A DNA stretch of 13,537 nucleotides from an uncultured Ruminiclostridium sp. (GTDB lineage Bacteria > Bacillota > Clostridia > Oscillospirales > Ruminococcaceae): NCBI GenBank assembly GCA_910579265.1, contig CAJTTE010000010.1, positions 114,618 through 128,154 on the forward strand, written 5' to 3'. The notes beneath the pieces were generated by a model. The model was not told the DNA's origin, did not search any database, and worked only from the letters and a program-made list of their open reading frames with translations. Below, in pieces: positions 6,606 through 12,413 of this stretch; the stretch's first letter is position 1, and each line of letters opens with the position of its first letter. Both the position numbers and the translations under genes were made by a program.

Positions 6606-6672
6606 TTTTAATGTCTGAGGATATTTTACCGTTTTAGAGTTATCAAATTCTGCAAAGCAAAATTTTATCTTT

Positions 6673-6833
6673 GTGATATAACAGTAACGGTTTGGCAGCC
6701 GCATTACTATTGCTTTAAACCTTCCTGCCGGTTTCTGTCGGCTGCGTTTATACATTATGAACGGAGAATATGTATTTAATTATTGTCAGAGGGCGTTAAA
6801 TGTTTGTTTTATATCGGTTCATCAACAAGCTTC
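6673..6833. other. Non-coding stretch between the array and the operon's 3' end
   Basis: No gene is seen. A long-loop inverted repeat, GCAGCCG (6695-6701) with CGGCTGC (6739-6745), might end transcription from either side, but it has no good T-run on either strand. No convincing terminator for the minus-strand operon ending at 6834 is visible. Confidence 0.4.
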
Positions 6834-7334
6834 TTAAACCGTTACGGATTTTATTATCTGCTCTAAAGTATCTTCGCAGTTTTTACCCGAACAGTCGATA
6901 GTTATATCCGAATATCGTTCATATAACGGACCCCGAAGAGACATTATTTCGTCCAAGGTTTCTCCTTGCTTACAGGCTATTCCCCTTGTTTTTATGTTGG
7001 ATAAACGCATACGCAGTTCGTTTAGCGGAAGCTTTAAATAAACACAGACACCGCTGCGCTTTAAGTGATCCATGCCATTGTTGCAGAATATGGCGCTTCC
7101 TCCCGTAGCTATGACCATGTCCGATTGTTCGGTGACGGATAACAGGGCGCTTTCTTCAAAACATCTGAATTTCTCCAGGCCGCAGGCTTCGATAAGCCTT
7201 TGGAGCGTGTTCCTTTGCTGAACCTGGATGATCAGGTCGGTATCTATAAATCCGGTTCCGAGAGCTTTAGCCAGAAGCACCCCCACCGTGCTTTTGCCGC
7301 ATCCGGGCATGCCGATCAGAATTATATTTTTCAA
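6834..7334 (-). CDS. Shikimate-kinase-like P-loop kinase
   Basis: A 166-residue protein (from the TTG at 7334) with the shikimate kinase plan. The Walker A motif GMPGCGKST is at 8-16, DTD at 31-33 (metal and shikimate), an Arg57-x-x-Glu60 pair stands in the substrate region, TGGS at 77-80 replaces the usual GGG, a basic lid spans about 105-120, and RGPLYERY at 124-131 matches the RxPLY adenine-side motif. Shikimate kinase phosphorylates shikimate in aromatic amino acid synthesis, but no aro gene is nearby and the GGS change touches the substrate pocket, so the substrate is uncertain. The start is also uncertain: TTG 7334 gives the family's usual N-terminus but lies 25 nt from AAAAGGAG, while a TTG at 7424 would add 30 unlikely residues overlapping the previous gene. 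It is last in the galU operon. Confidence 0.8.
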   Translation of the reverse strand: MKNIILIGMPGCGKSTVGVLLAKALGTGFIDTDLIIQVQQRNTLQRLIEACGLEKFRCFEESALLSVTEQSDMVIATGGSAIFCNNGMDHLKRSGVCVYLKLPLNELRMRLSNIKTRGIACKQGETLDEIMSLRGPLYERYSDITIDCSGKNCEDTLEQIIKSVTV

Positions 7335-7386
7335 TTTATTGTATAACCCAGCGGGCTTTCTCCTTTTTAAAGCTTTAATCTGATAA

Positions 7387-8364
7387 TCAGTACCATACCG
7401 GAATGACGCTCTGGTAATTGTCAAGATCGGCAGCTATCTTCTGAGCTCTTATTATGGCTACCGCAAGCTCTTCTTTGTTCTGTGCGCCGTCAATATCCGT
7501 CAATGCACGTTCGGTAGAATAATAGGCGAGCAGCTCAAAGAAATCGGAGGGCAGTATGCCGTTATACAGGCCCTTAAAAACGCCTTTTATAAAGGGCAGA
7601 CTGTATCCGTCCGATAAAGAAATAAGATCGGTTACGGGATCGCCCCAGCCCGATTCGTTTAACGGAAGCATTCCCACATTAAGATCCTTGTCAAGAAACA
7701 GGGTGTTTGCGGAAAAATTTCCGTGAATTGCAGTTGCGGGACGGTTTTCCGGTATAGAGTGATGTTTTTTCAGGAACCCTGATGCCTGAGAAAAACCTTC
7801 ATACTTTATTCCCTTTTCTTCAAGTCTCGTCAGCGTAAGGAATATATCGTTCTGTTCCTTTAGCTTATCGTCGGGCTGAGGAAGCACCGATTGAAACTTT
7901 TTAAGCTGCTTTCCCGCTTCTACCCCAAAGGCATGCTGATGGGAGGTGGAAAACTCCGGAAGCCTTCTCGCAAGATTGTCTCCGCAAAAGAAATTATAAA
8001 GGCTGTACACCATTCTGTCGTTGTAATAGGCACCCACTTCAACAGGAGAGGAAACGTATACGCCTCCCTCTGCGAATATGCGGTCGGCAAAGGCGGCAAG
8101 GGCGCATTCTTTTTCAAAGCTGTTTATCGTATCAGTACGCATCAAAAGGTTTTTCCCGTCGATGTTTAAAGCGTACAGGCGAAGAGTGCAGGAAACGGGC
8201 TTTTCCTTTCTGGGAGGTATGCTTATAACGCCGGTTTTCAGCTTGTTGCCGTCAGGCACATACCGCGTTTCCGGAAAGTATCTTTCCACCTTCTGCCAAT
8301 TTTCAAATCCTTCCACCGTGGAAAGCTGCTTCAGCTCCTCCTCGGTAAGTCCGTTATGTTCCAA
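7387..8364 (-). CDS. Aminoglycoside-phosphotransferase-fold protein, probably catalytically degenerate
   Basis: A 325-residue protein with the APH/choline-kinase-like fold. The N-lobe includes NLLMRTDTINSFEKE (about 72-86), and the linker and C-lobe include GVEAGKQLKKFQSVLP (about 147-162), both typical of a Clostridia APH-like group. The Brenner motif, normally HGDxxxxN, reads HGNFSAN at 214-220: the catalytic base Asp is Asn. The metal-binding motif, normally IDFxxxxxGDP, reads LPLNESGWGDP at about 233-243: the metal-binding Asp is Pro. GDP itself is kept. The reading frame is intact over full length, so this looks like a maintained pseudokinase or an enzyme with altered chemistry rather than a decaying gene. 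It starts at TTG 8364 after AGGTGGT, which overlaps the stop codon of the upstream gene. Antibiotic resistance should not be inferred. Confidence 0.78.
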   Translation of the reverse strand: MEHNGLTEEELKQLSTVEGFENWQKVERYFPETRYVPDGNKLKTGVISIPPRKEKPVSCTLRLYALNIDGKNLLMRTDTINSFEKECALAAFADRIFAEGGVYVSSPVEVGAYYNDRMVYSLYNFFCGDNLARRLPEFSTSHQHAFGVEAGKQLKKFQSVLPQPDDKLKEQNDIFLTLTRLEEKGIKYEGFSQASGFLKKHHSIPENRPATAIHGNFSANTLFLDKDLNVGMLPLNESGWGDPVTDLISLSDGYSLPFIKGVFKGLYNGILPSDFFELLAYYSTERALTDIDGAQNKEELAVAIIRAQKIAADLDNYQSVIPVWY

Positions 8365-8370
8365 AGGCTC

Positions 8371-8377
8371 ACCACCT
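8371..8377 (-). promoter_or_regulatory. Ribosome binding site overlapping the upstream stop codon
   Basis: AGGTGGT on the minus strand begins inside the TAG stop (8378-8376) of the DUF5131 gene and stands about seven bases before the TTG at 8364. This decides the TTG start and suggests translational coupling of the two genes. Confidence 0.65.
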
Positions 8378-9158
8378 AAAAATTTAATTTCAGAGCCGCC
8401 CCGGTTTGATCAAAGGGCAGCCGTTTTGGTTTTCCGTACAATTTTTCCAATAGCTTTTGCGCTTTTCCGGCCTGATCGAATTGTTTTCCGTGGGGCAAAC
8501 GATACGTCCTTCCGTCCTTTATAAAGTTCGATCCTATCTGATGGTAGTGGAATCCCGTCCCGCTTTCAAGGCAGTCCACATAAAGCTTTTCCACCCACTC
8601 CCATTTACACGGACGGGCACTGTTTCCGCTTTCTCCGCCCACGCTTACCAAATCTATTCCGGCAAGTCTTCCCTTAAGGGAGATTTCTTCAAGAAGCGGC
8701 GCGCAAAAAATCAATCTGCGCTTTACGGGGAGGGATAAGAAAATGGGAAGCCTTTCGTCTACTGTTCTCCGGCTTTCCATGGTACAGGCTATTGCAACAT
8801 TTTCATATCCGTCACCCCAGTCCAGGGGCAGACGTTCCCTCGCCTGTGATATTCTTTTGGTTACAATGCAGAAATTCAGATCCGGGCGGGACTTTATCAT
8901 AGACCAAGCTTCGTCCCGCCAGCAGTCGGCATCCTCCACAAAAAAATCGCTGGTCATACAGGTAAAGACCGTACCGTCTTCGGGTTTCAGTTTGTAACCG
9001 CCGTTTTTATCCTTTTTTACGGGAAGGTCGAAATCAGAGTTTTTACGGACAATAAAGCTGTCGGAGCGTCCGTGGCTGCTGTCGATGCGGTATACGTAAC
9101 AATTTTTGCACCCTTCGCTGTACTTATGACACCCGTGCCAAAGATTCCAGTTGGACAT
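8376..9158 (-). CDS. DUF5131 (phage Gp37/Gp68-type) protein
   Basis: A 260-residue protein of the DUF5131 family, first noted in phages as Gp37/Gp68 and of unknown biochemical role. The N-terminal NLWHGCHKYSEGCKNCYVY places three cysteines at residues 10, 17 and 20 (CX6CX2C), reminiscent of iron-sulfur radical-SAM proteins. Other family marks are FTCMTSDFF (about 65-73), NFCIVTKR with a following leucine-rich stretch (about 95-110), NVAIACTMES, and VGGESGNSARP around residues 173-183. The usual KQWG near the C-terminus appears as HQIG. The ATG at 9158 comes only five bases after the galU stop, with no strong Shine-Dalgarno site, so translation probably couples to galU. Only eleven bases separate it from the next gene. 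No phage genes surround it. Confidence 0.85.
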   Translation of the reverse strand: MSNWNLWHGCHKYSEGCKNCYVYRIDSSHGRSDSFIVRKNSDFDLPVKKDKNGGYKLKPEDGTVFTCMTSDFFVEDADCWRDEAWSMIKSRPDLNFCIVTKRISQARERLPLDWGDGYENVAIACTMESRRTVDERLPIFLSLPVKRRLIFCAPLLEEISLKGRLAGIDLVSVGGESGNSARPCKWEWVEKLYVDCLESGTGFHYHQIGSNFIKDGRTYRLPHGKQFDQAGKAQKLLEKLYGKPKRLPFDQTGAALKLNF

Positions 9159-9163
9159 GGTTT

Positions 9164-10033
9164 TTAAAGCCCGTTGCAGATTTTTTTAAGATAATCGCGG
9201 AATCCGTCTTTTACCTCGGGATGTTCAAGTCCTACCTCCACGATTGCCTTTAAAATCCCCAGCTTATTACCCATATCATATCTTGTGCCGGTAAAGTCCA
9301 CGCCCATCATCCCTTCGCTGCGTGATAATATTTTCATAGCGTCGGTAAGCTGATATTCGCCTCCCGCTCCGGCGGGCAGCGTTTCAAGTATTCCGAATAT
9401 TTCCGGGGGTAAAACGCATCTTCCTAAAATTGAAAAGTTTGAAAACATTTCATCGGGATCGGGCTTTTCGATCATATCGGTTACCGAGTATATATTGTCC
9501 TTTTGCAGCTGAACCTTTAGACTTGAATATTTCGTCACAAGCTCCGTGGGAACTTCCTTCATGGCTACCGTTCCCTTCCCGTATTCCTCATAAGCCCGGC
9601 ATACCTGCGCCGTGGCGGGATCTTCGCCGATTATTACGTCATCTCCGTAAAGAACCACAAAGGGTTCGTCGCCCACAAAGCTCCTGGCGGACATAACGGC
9701 GTCTCCCGTTCCCTTCATTTCCTGCTGTCGGATATATTGAATCCTTGCAAGCTTTGGGATTTTGGCCACCTCTTCATAAAATTCCGTTTTTCCGGAATTA
9801 TGCAACGCTCTTTCCAGCTCGGGAGAACGATCGAAATGATCCTCCACAACATTTTTTCCGCGGCTTATAACGATAAGGATATCTTTTATTCCCGCTTTGG
9901 AAACCTCTTCAACTATATATTGAATAGCAGGCTTGTCCACTATGGTAAGCATTTCCTTCGGCATCGCCTTTGTGGCGGGAAGAACCCTTGTTCCCATACC
10001 TGCGGCAAGGATAACGGCCTTTCTGACTTTCAT
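9164..10033 (-). CDS. galU: UTP-glucose-1-phosphate uridylyltransferase
   Basis: A 289-residue nucleotidyltransferase making UDP-glucose from UTP and glucose 1-phosphate for envelope glycans and galactose use. The nucleotide-binding signature LAAGMGTR at 9-16 continues as PATKAMPKEML, with YGDD at 129-132, an EKP block, GGEYQLTDAM and a C-terminal GTRYDMGNKLG, all in normal order and at normal length. One variation is GTGDAV at 108-113 where the best-studied GalU proteins have GLGHAV. The ATG at 10033 is set by GGAAAGGA (10041-10048) seven bases upstream; the open frame continues to 10213 but would include the promoter. It is the first gene of the four-gene operon, and its substrate glucose 1-phosphate is the product expected from the mutase at 2781-4496. 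Confidence 0.94.
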   Translation of the reverse strand: MKVRKAVILAAGMGTRVLPATKAMPKEMLTIVDKPAIQYIVEEVSKAGIKDILIVISRGKNVVEDHFDRSPELERALHNSGKTEFYEEVAKIPKLARIQYIRQQEMKGTGDAVMSARSFVGDEPFVVLYGDDVIIGEDPATAQVCRAYEEYGKGTVAMKEVPTELVTKYSSLKVQLQKDNIYSVTDMIEKPDPDEMFSNFSILGRCVLPPEIFGILETLPAGAGGEYQLTDAMKILSRSEGMMGVDFTGTRYDMGNKLGILKAIVEVGLEHPEVKDGFRDYLKKICNGL

Positions 10034-10067
10034 TGTTTTTTCCTTTCCGTAAACCAAAATTCGTTTC

Positions 10068-10096
10068 ACAGTAAATATATCCCGGCATTTTACTGT
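10068..10096 (-). promoter_or_regulatory. Inverted repeat in the galU leader
   Basis: ACAGTAAA (10068-10075) and TTTACTGT (10089-10096) are exact complements around 13 bases, inside the predicted 5' untranslated region of galU. A second overlapping repeat TTTAC-N5-GTAAA spans 10089-10103. It may be an operator or a leader hairpin; there is no further support. Confidence 0.3.
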
Positions 10097-10115
10097 AGGT
10101 AAATGATTATCTTTC

Positions 10116-10144
10116 AGTATAGCACATTTTGTCGAATTTGTAAA
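10116..10144 (-). promoter_or_regulatory. Extended -10 sigma-A promoter of the galU operon
   Basis: On the minus strand, TTTACA (10139-10144, five matches) and TATACT (10116-10121, five matches) are 17 bp apart, and TGTGC precedes the -10 to give a full TRTGn extension. The start point is near 10109, leaving a leader of about 75 nt. Confidence 0.82.
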
Positions 10145-10429
10145 GCGCAGAACGCTATGCTGCATGTTCAGGATTTGTGCTGCTGACGGCTGTTTTATAA
10201 ATGCGCTTGTCAAAGCACCGAAAGCGGGCGGCTGTCTTTAAATTGTGACCGACCGGCAAGCTTCGATTCGCCGCTATGATCATAGCATGATACGGGCTTC
10301 CAGCCAATTTGTTTTCGCGGTATAGACGGAGCTTTTACCGACAACGCAAGTCTTGAGCAGGGACGCGAATGCCTTATATCGAAAAATGCCTTTTAAAAAG
10401 CTTTTTCAAATGCTTCATAAAAGGATCGG

Positions 10430-10780
10430 CTAAATCATGTCCCCGTTCTTTAAAGCCGGGCCTATTGTCCGACGACCGTTTATAATGTCCGTATAATAAA
10501 TTATCTCTTTATTCAAAGCTTTTGCAAGCTCTATTTCGCTCATTGTGGCATCGCCTATATAATTATCGATGTCAGCCACCAGTATAGCGTCGGATATTTT
10601 GATCCTTTCCTTGTGCATTGCGCCAAGCATATTCCTTTCGTCATCGGTGTAAAAGTTTTTATCCGGGTCTGCGGGGAATATAGGGCTCAAAGTGCAATGC
10701 CCAAGCAGCGTCAGCTTTTCCGTAATTTCCATAATTTCTTTTTTGTATCTCAAGCTTCCGCATACCGTTATTATTTTCAT
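10430..10780 (-). CDS. Nucleoside 2-deoxyribosyltransferase-like protein
   Basis: A 116-residue Rossmann-like protein. The N-terminus KIITVCGSLRYKKEI resembles the nucleotide-handling start of this superfamily, followed by MHKERIKISDAILVADI (about 55-71) and YIGDATMSEIELAKALNKEIIYY (about 74-96). The Glu in the SEIELA segment sits where nucleoside 2-deoxyribosyltransferases carry their catalytic Glu. Substrate cannot be told; many small members handle or hydrolyse nucleotides or have no known function. The ATG at 10780 follows a strong AGGAGG site (10791-10796) by about ten bases. It follows the GNAT gene on the same strand by about 130 bp and may share its transcript. Nothing looks truncated for this small class. 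Confidence 0.75.
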   Translation of the reverse strand: MKIITVCGSLRYKKEIMEITEKLTLLGHCTLSPIFPADPDKNFYTDDERNMLGAMHKERIKISDAILVADIDNYIGDATMSEIELAKALNKEIIYYTDIINGRRTIGPALKNGDMI

Positions 10781-10909
10781 TTGATAGTTTCCTCCTGAAA
10801 TGGCCGAATTATCCGTTTTAAGCCAAACATGCGGGATTAAATCAAGACCGTTCGGCCGTCGGAGAATGAGGAAGCCGTAAGCCGTTCGTTTTTAGAATCC
10901 CGTTATCGG
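10781..10909. other. Short intergenic gap
   Basis: It holds the AGGAGG ribosome binding site for the downstream minus-strand gene (10791-10796). No clear promoter or terminator is seen, so cotranscription with the GNAT gene is possible. Confidence 0.4.
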
Positions 10910-11398
10910 CTATAGCCTGATCTCCATTTCCACAGTGTCCTGCCAGCTTCCGAATTTGTCCCTTGCAATTTTTTCTCTCACTCCCACAATGCGAAAACCG
11001 CATTTCTCGTGAAGACGTATGCTTCCCGTATTCTGGCGGCAGATCCGCGACTCGAGAGTCCATATCCCGTAATCCGGCGCATTTTTTTTTGCTTCTTCGA
11101 TAAGCGCATACCCTATTCCGTGACGACGGTATTCCTGTCTCACATATATGCTAAGCTCCGCAACACCTTTATATGCCGCCCTGGTTATTCCTGCGGCAAG
11201 AGCCGTCCAGCCTATTATCCGGTCATCCGATCCCGTCACAGCCACATATCGGCAGAAGGGATGATGAGAACCGTCCCATTCTTCATAGTTAGGTATATAA
11301 GTCTGAAACGTTGCAGAGCCGCTCTCAATGCCTTGTCCGTATATTTCCGCTACTTCTTTATAGTCGCCGGGCTTCATTCCTCTGATAAAAAAATCCAT
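10910..11398 (-). CDS. GNAT family N-acetyltransferase, phosphinothricin-acetyltransferase-like
   Basis: A 162-residue acetyl-CoA-dependent N-acetyltransferase. Its N-terminal block IRGMKPGDYKEVAEIYGQGI and the following SATFQT resemble the phosphinothricin/methionine-sulfoximine acetyltransferase group. Motif A is clear at about residues 80-105, with ELSIYVRQEYRRHGIG (acetyl-CoA pyrophosphate loop RRHGIG at 91-96), and motif B appears as RQNTGSIRLHEKCGF (111-125). The length is typical for the group. Real substrates in gut bacteria are usually amino-acid-like molecules, and herbicide resistance should not be assumed. The start is ATG 11398, which gives the family's normal N-terminus; the frame stays open to 11491 but that would cover the promoter. 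The Shine-Dalgarno site GGAAGGA is about 13 bases away, a little far. Confidence 0.88.
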   Translation of the reverse strand: MDFFIRGMKPGDYKEVAEIYGQGIESGSATFQTYIPNYEEWDGSHHPFCRYVAVTGSDDRIIGWTALAAGITRAAYKGVAELSIYVRQEYRRHGIGYALIEEAKKNAPDYGIWTLESRICRQNTGSIRLHEKCGFRIVGVREKIARDKFGSWQDTVEMEIRL

Positions 11399-11435
11399 TT
11401 TTTTCTTTTGTTCCTTCCGTTGATTCACGTAAGCT

Positions 11436-11464
11436 ATTATACACGATGAGAAGAGAAAAAGCAA
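11436..11464 (-). promoter_or_regulatory. Sigma-A-like promoter of the GNAT gene
   Basis: On the minus strand, TTGCTT (11459-11464) and a perfect TATAAT (11436-11441) are 17 bp apart. The start point would be near 11429, about 30 nt before the ATG at 11398. Confidence 0.65.
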
Positions 11465-11475
11465 TACGGATCCTT

Positions 11476-11504
11476 CACCAAATAGCCGCATTCAACATAA
11501 AATA
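11476..11504 (+). promoter_or_regulatory. Candidate sigma-K promoter of dpaA-dpaB
   Basis: CACC (11476-11479) and CATAAAATA (11496-11504) are 16 bp apart, matching the late mother-cell sigma-K pattern mACm - 16/17 - CATAnnnTA. In Bacillus subtilis the orthologous operon is sigma-K dependent, which fits. The start would be near 11511, about 36 nt before the ATG. No sigma-A-like promoter for dpaA is apparent. Confidence 0.6.
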
Positions 11505-11546
11505 GAAGGGTAAGAAGGCAAAACAATCCTTGAAAGGAATGATAGA

Positions 11547-12413
11547 ATGGAAAGGTTTTTGTTTTTAGGCGGCGATCTTCGTATGTTGTATGCCGCCGAG
11601 TATTTAAATAAAGAGCGCAGCTGTTTCGTTTACGGCTTTGAAGAGGCGGAGGATTTTCCGGCGCCGGCAACGGGGGAACTTATACCTTGCGACTGCGCCG
11701 TACTGCCGCTGCCGTCGACAGTGGACGGGCAGCATATAAGCATGCCGTATCATTCGGAGAACCTTGATTTCTCGGCGATCCTCGGGACGGTGAAAAAAGG
11801 CGGAACGGTCTTTACGGGAAAGAGCTGCCCTTATCTTGAAAAGCTATGCGGCGAAAACGGCATAAGGCTCAGAAATTATTTCGGCCGTGAGGAATTACAG
11901 GTGATGAATGCCGTTCCCACCGCAGAAGGGGCACTTGAAATAATGCTCAAGGAGCTTCCCGTTACGGTTTTCGGCGTCAGGGTACTTATAACCGGCTTCG
12001 GAAGAATAGGAGAGGTGATGGCGCGCATGCTTGTTTCTTTAGGAGCCGTAGTAACCGTCGGGGCAAGAAGGTGCGACCAGCTTGCAAAGGCACGCGGTAT
12101 GGGGTGCGGATCAGTTTTGCTCGACGAGCTTGAAGACGGGCTTTCCGGATATGACGTTATCATAAATACGATTCCCGCCGCCATATTTGACCGGAAGCGC
12201 CTGCTGCTTCTCAAAAAGGACTGTCTGATAATCGATCTTGCCTCAAAAACAGGAGTCGAGGACATGGAGCTGGCTTCCAGCGTGGGAGTTAAGGTGATAT
12301 GGGCGCTTTCCCTGCCCGGACGGACGGCACCGGTCACCGCAGGGCGCATAATAGGAATGACAATAGAAAATATGCTGAGGGAGGAGGGCGAGACCGTTGG
12401 CGGCGATATTTGA
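11547..12413 (+). CDS. dpaA: Dipicolinate synthase subunit A
   Basis: A 288-residue protein, the dehydrogenase-like subunit of dipicolinate synthase (SpoVFA). With DpaB it oxidises dihydrodipicolinate to dipicolinic acid, the calcium chelator loaded into the spore core, acting in the mother cell late in sporulation. The N-terminal domain carries FLGGDLRMLYAAEYL and the characteristic NAVPTAEGAL at 131-140; a Rossmann domain with GFGRIG at 150-155 binds NAD(P)H; near the end ALSLPGRTAPVTAG (about 252-265) is a family block. The ATG at 11547 is eight bases after AAAGGA. Its last 17 bases overlap dpaB, implying tight coupling. Downstream asd, dapG and dapA, present in the Bacillus operon, are absent here. 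Confidence 0.94.
   Translation: MERFLFLGGDLRMLYAAEYLNKERSCFVYGFEEAEDFPAPATGELIPCDCAVLPLPSTVDGQHISMPYHSENLDFSAILGTVKKGGTVFTGKSCPYLEKLCGENGIRLRNYFGREELQVMNAVPTAEGALEIMLKELPVTVFGVRVLITGFGRIGEVMARMLVSLGAVVTVGARRCDQLAKARGMGCGSVLLDELEDGLSGYDVIINTIPAAIFDRKRLLLLKKDCLIIDLASKTGVEDMELASSVGVKVIWALSLPGRTAPVTAGRIIGMTIENMLREEGETVGGDI
12383..12387 (+). promoter_or_regulatory. Ribosome binding site of dpaB inside dpaA
   Basis: GGAGG within a purine-rich run stands nine bases before the TTG at 12397. It decides the TTG start and the overlap with the end of dpaA. Confidence 0.7.

Larger units (their letters stand above)
5941..6672 (+). repeat. Array of six exact 104-bp tandem repeats plus a decayed seventh
   Basis: Units begin (ATGATATAAT...) at 5941, 6045, 6149, 6253, 6357, 6461 and 6565, each exactly 104 bp from the last. 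The first six are complete and nearly identical. The seventh matches to 6619, then diverges while remaining recognisably related, and a ghost of the next unit start (GTGATATAAC) lies at 6673, 108 bp on. Differences between units are limited to a purine-rich stretch around unit positions 24-46 and one TCC/TGC alternation. Each unit holds TATGATATAAT (a perfect extended -10), the inverted repeat CTCAGACA/TGTCTGAG, a purine-rich Shine-Dalgarno-like run, an ATG, and a T5 run at its end. There are no spacers, so it is not CRISPR. It lies between the 3' ends of convergent transcription units. I do not recognise the family. Confidence 0.95.
10034..10429. other. Intergenic stretch holding the galU promoter
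   Basis: Apart from the galU leader and promoter, 10145-10429 shows no supported gene. It holds a perfect 14-bp palindrome GCTATGATCATAGC (10273-10286) and, at 10394-10425, AT-rich sequence with CCTTTT/AAAAGG complementarity that may end the transcript of the minus-strand gene at 10430. Confidence 0.5.

Noticed and set aside
5941..6672. CRISPR array
   Set aside because: The 104-bp units are contiguous, with no unique spacers between short repeats, and no cas gene is nearby.
6695..6745. Terminator of the galU operon
   Set aside because: The 7-bp stem has a 37-nt loop and no T-run on the minus strand.
10034..10213. Long N-terminal extension of GalU
   Set aside because: It covers the promoter and lacks homology to the family; the ATG at 10033 has a good SD and the canonical N-terminus.
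10273..10286. Palindrome GCTATGATCATAGC as a regulatory site
   Set aside because: It lies far from any promoter I can identify and is a single copy; it is recorded only as sequence.
10326..10433. Plus-strand 35-codon frame that looks somewhat protein-like
   Set aside because: It has no start codon or SD near its beginning, no recognisable family, and overlaps the end of the real minus-strand gene.
11399..11491. Hydrophobic N-terminal extension (signal-like) of the GNAT protein
   Set aside because: It spans the TATAAT promoter; GNAT proteins of this group begin at the MDFFIR position and are cytosolic.
11876..12349. 157-codon minus-strand frame inside dpaA
   Set aside because: It is a serine-rich shadow of a well-recognised gene.
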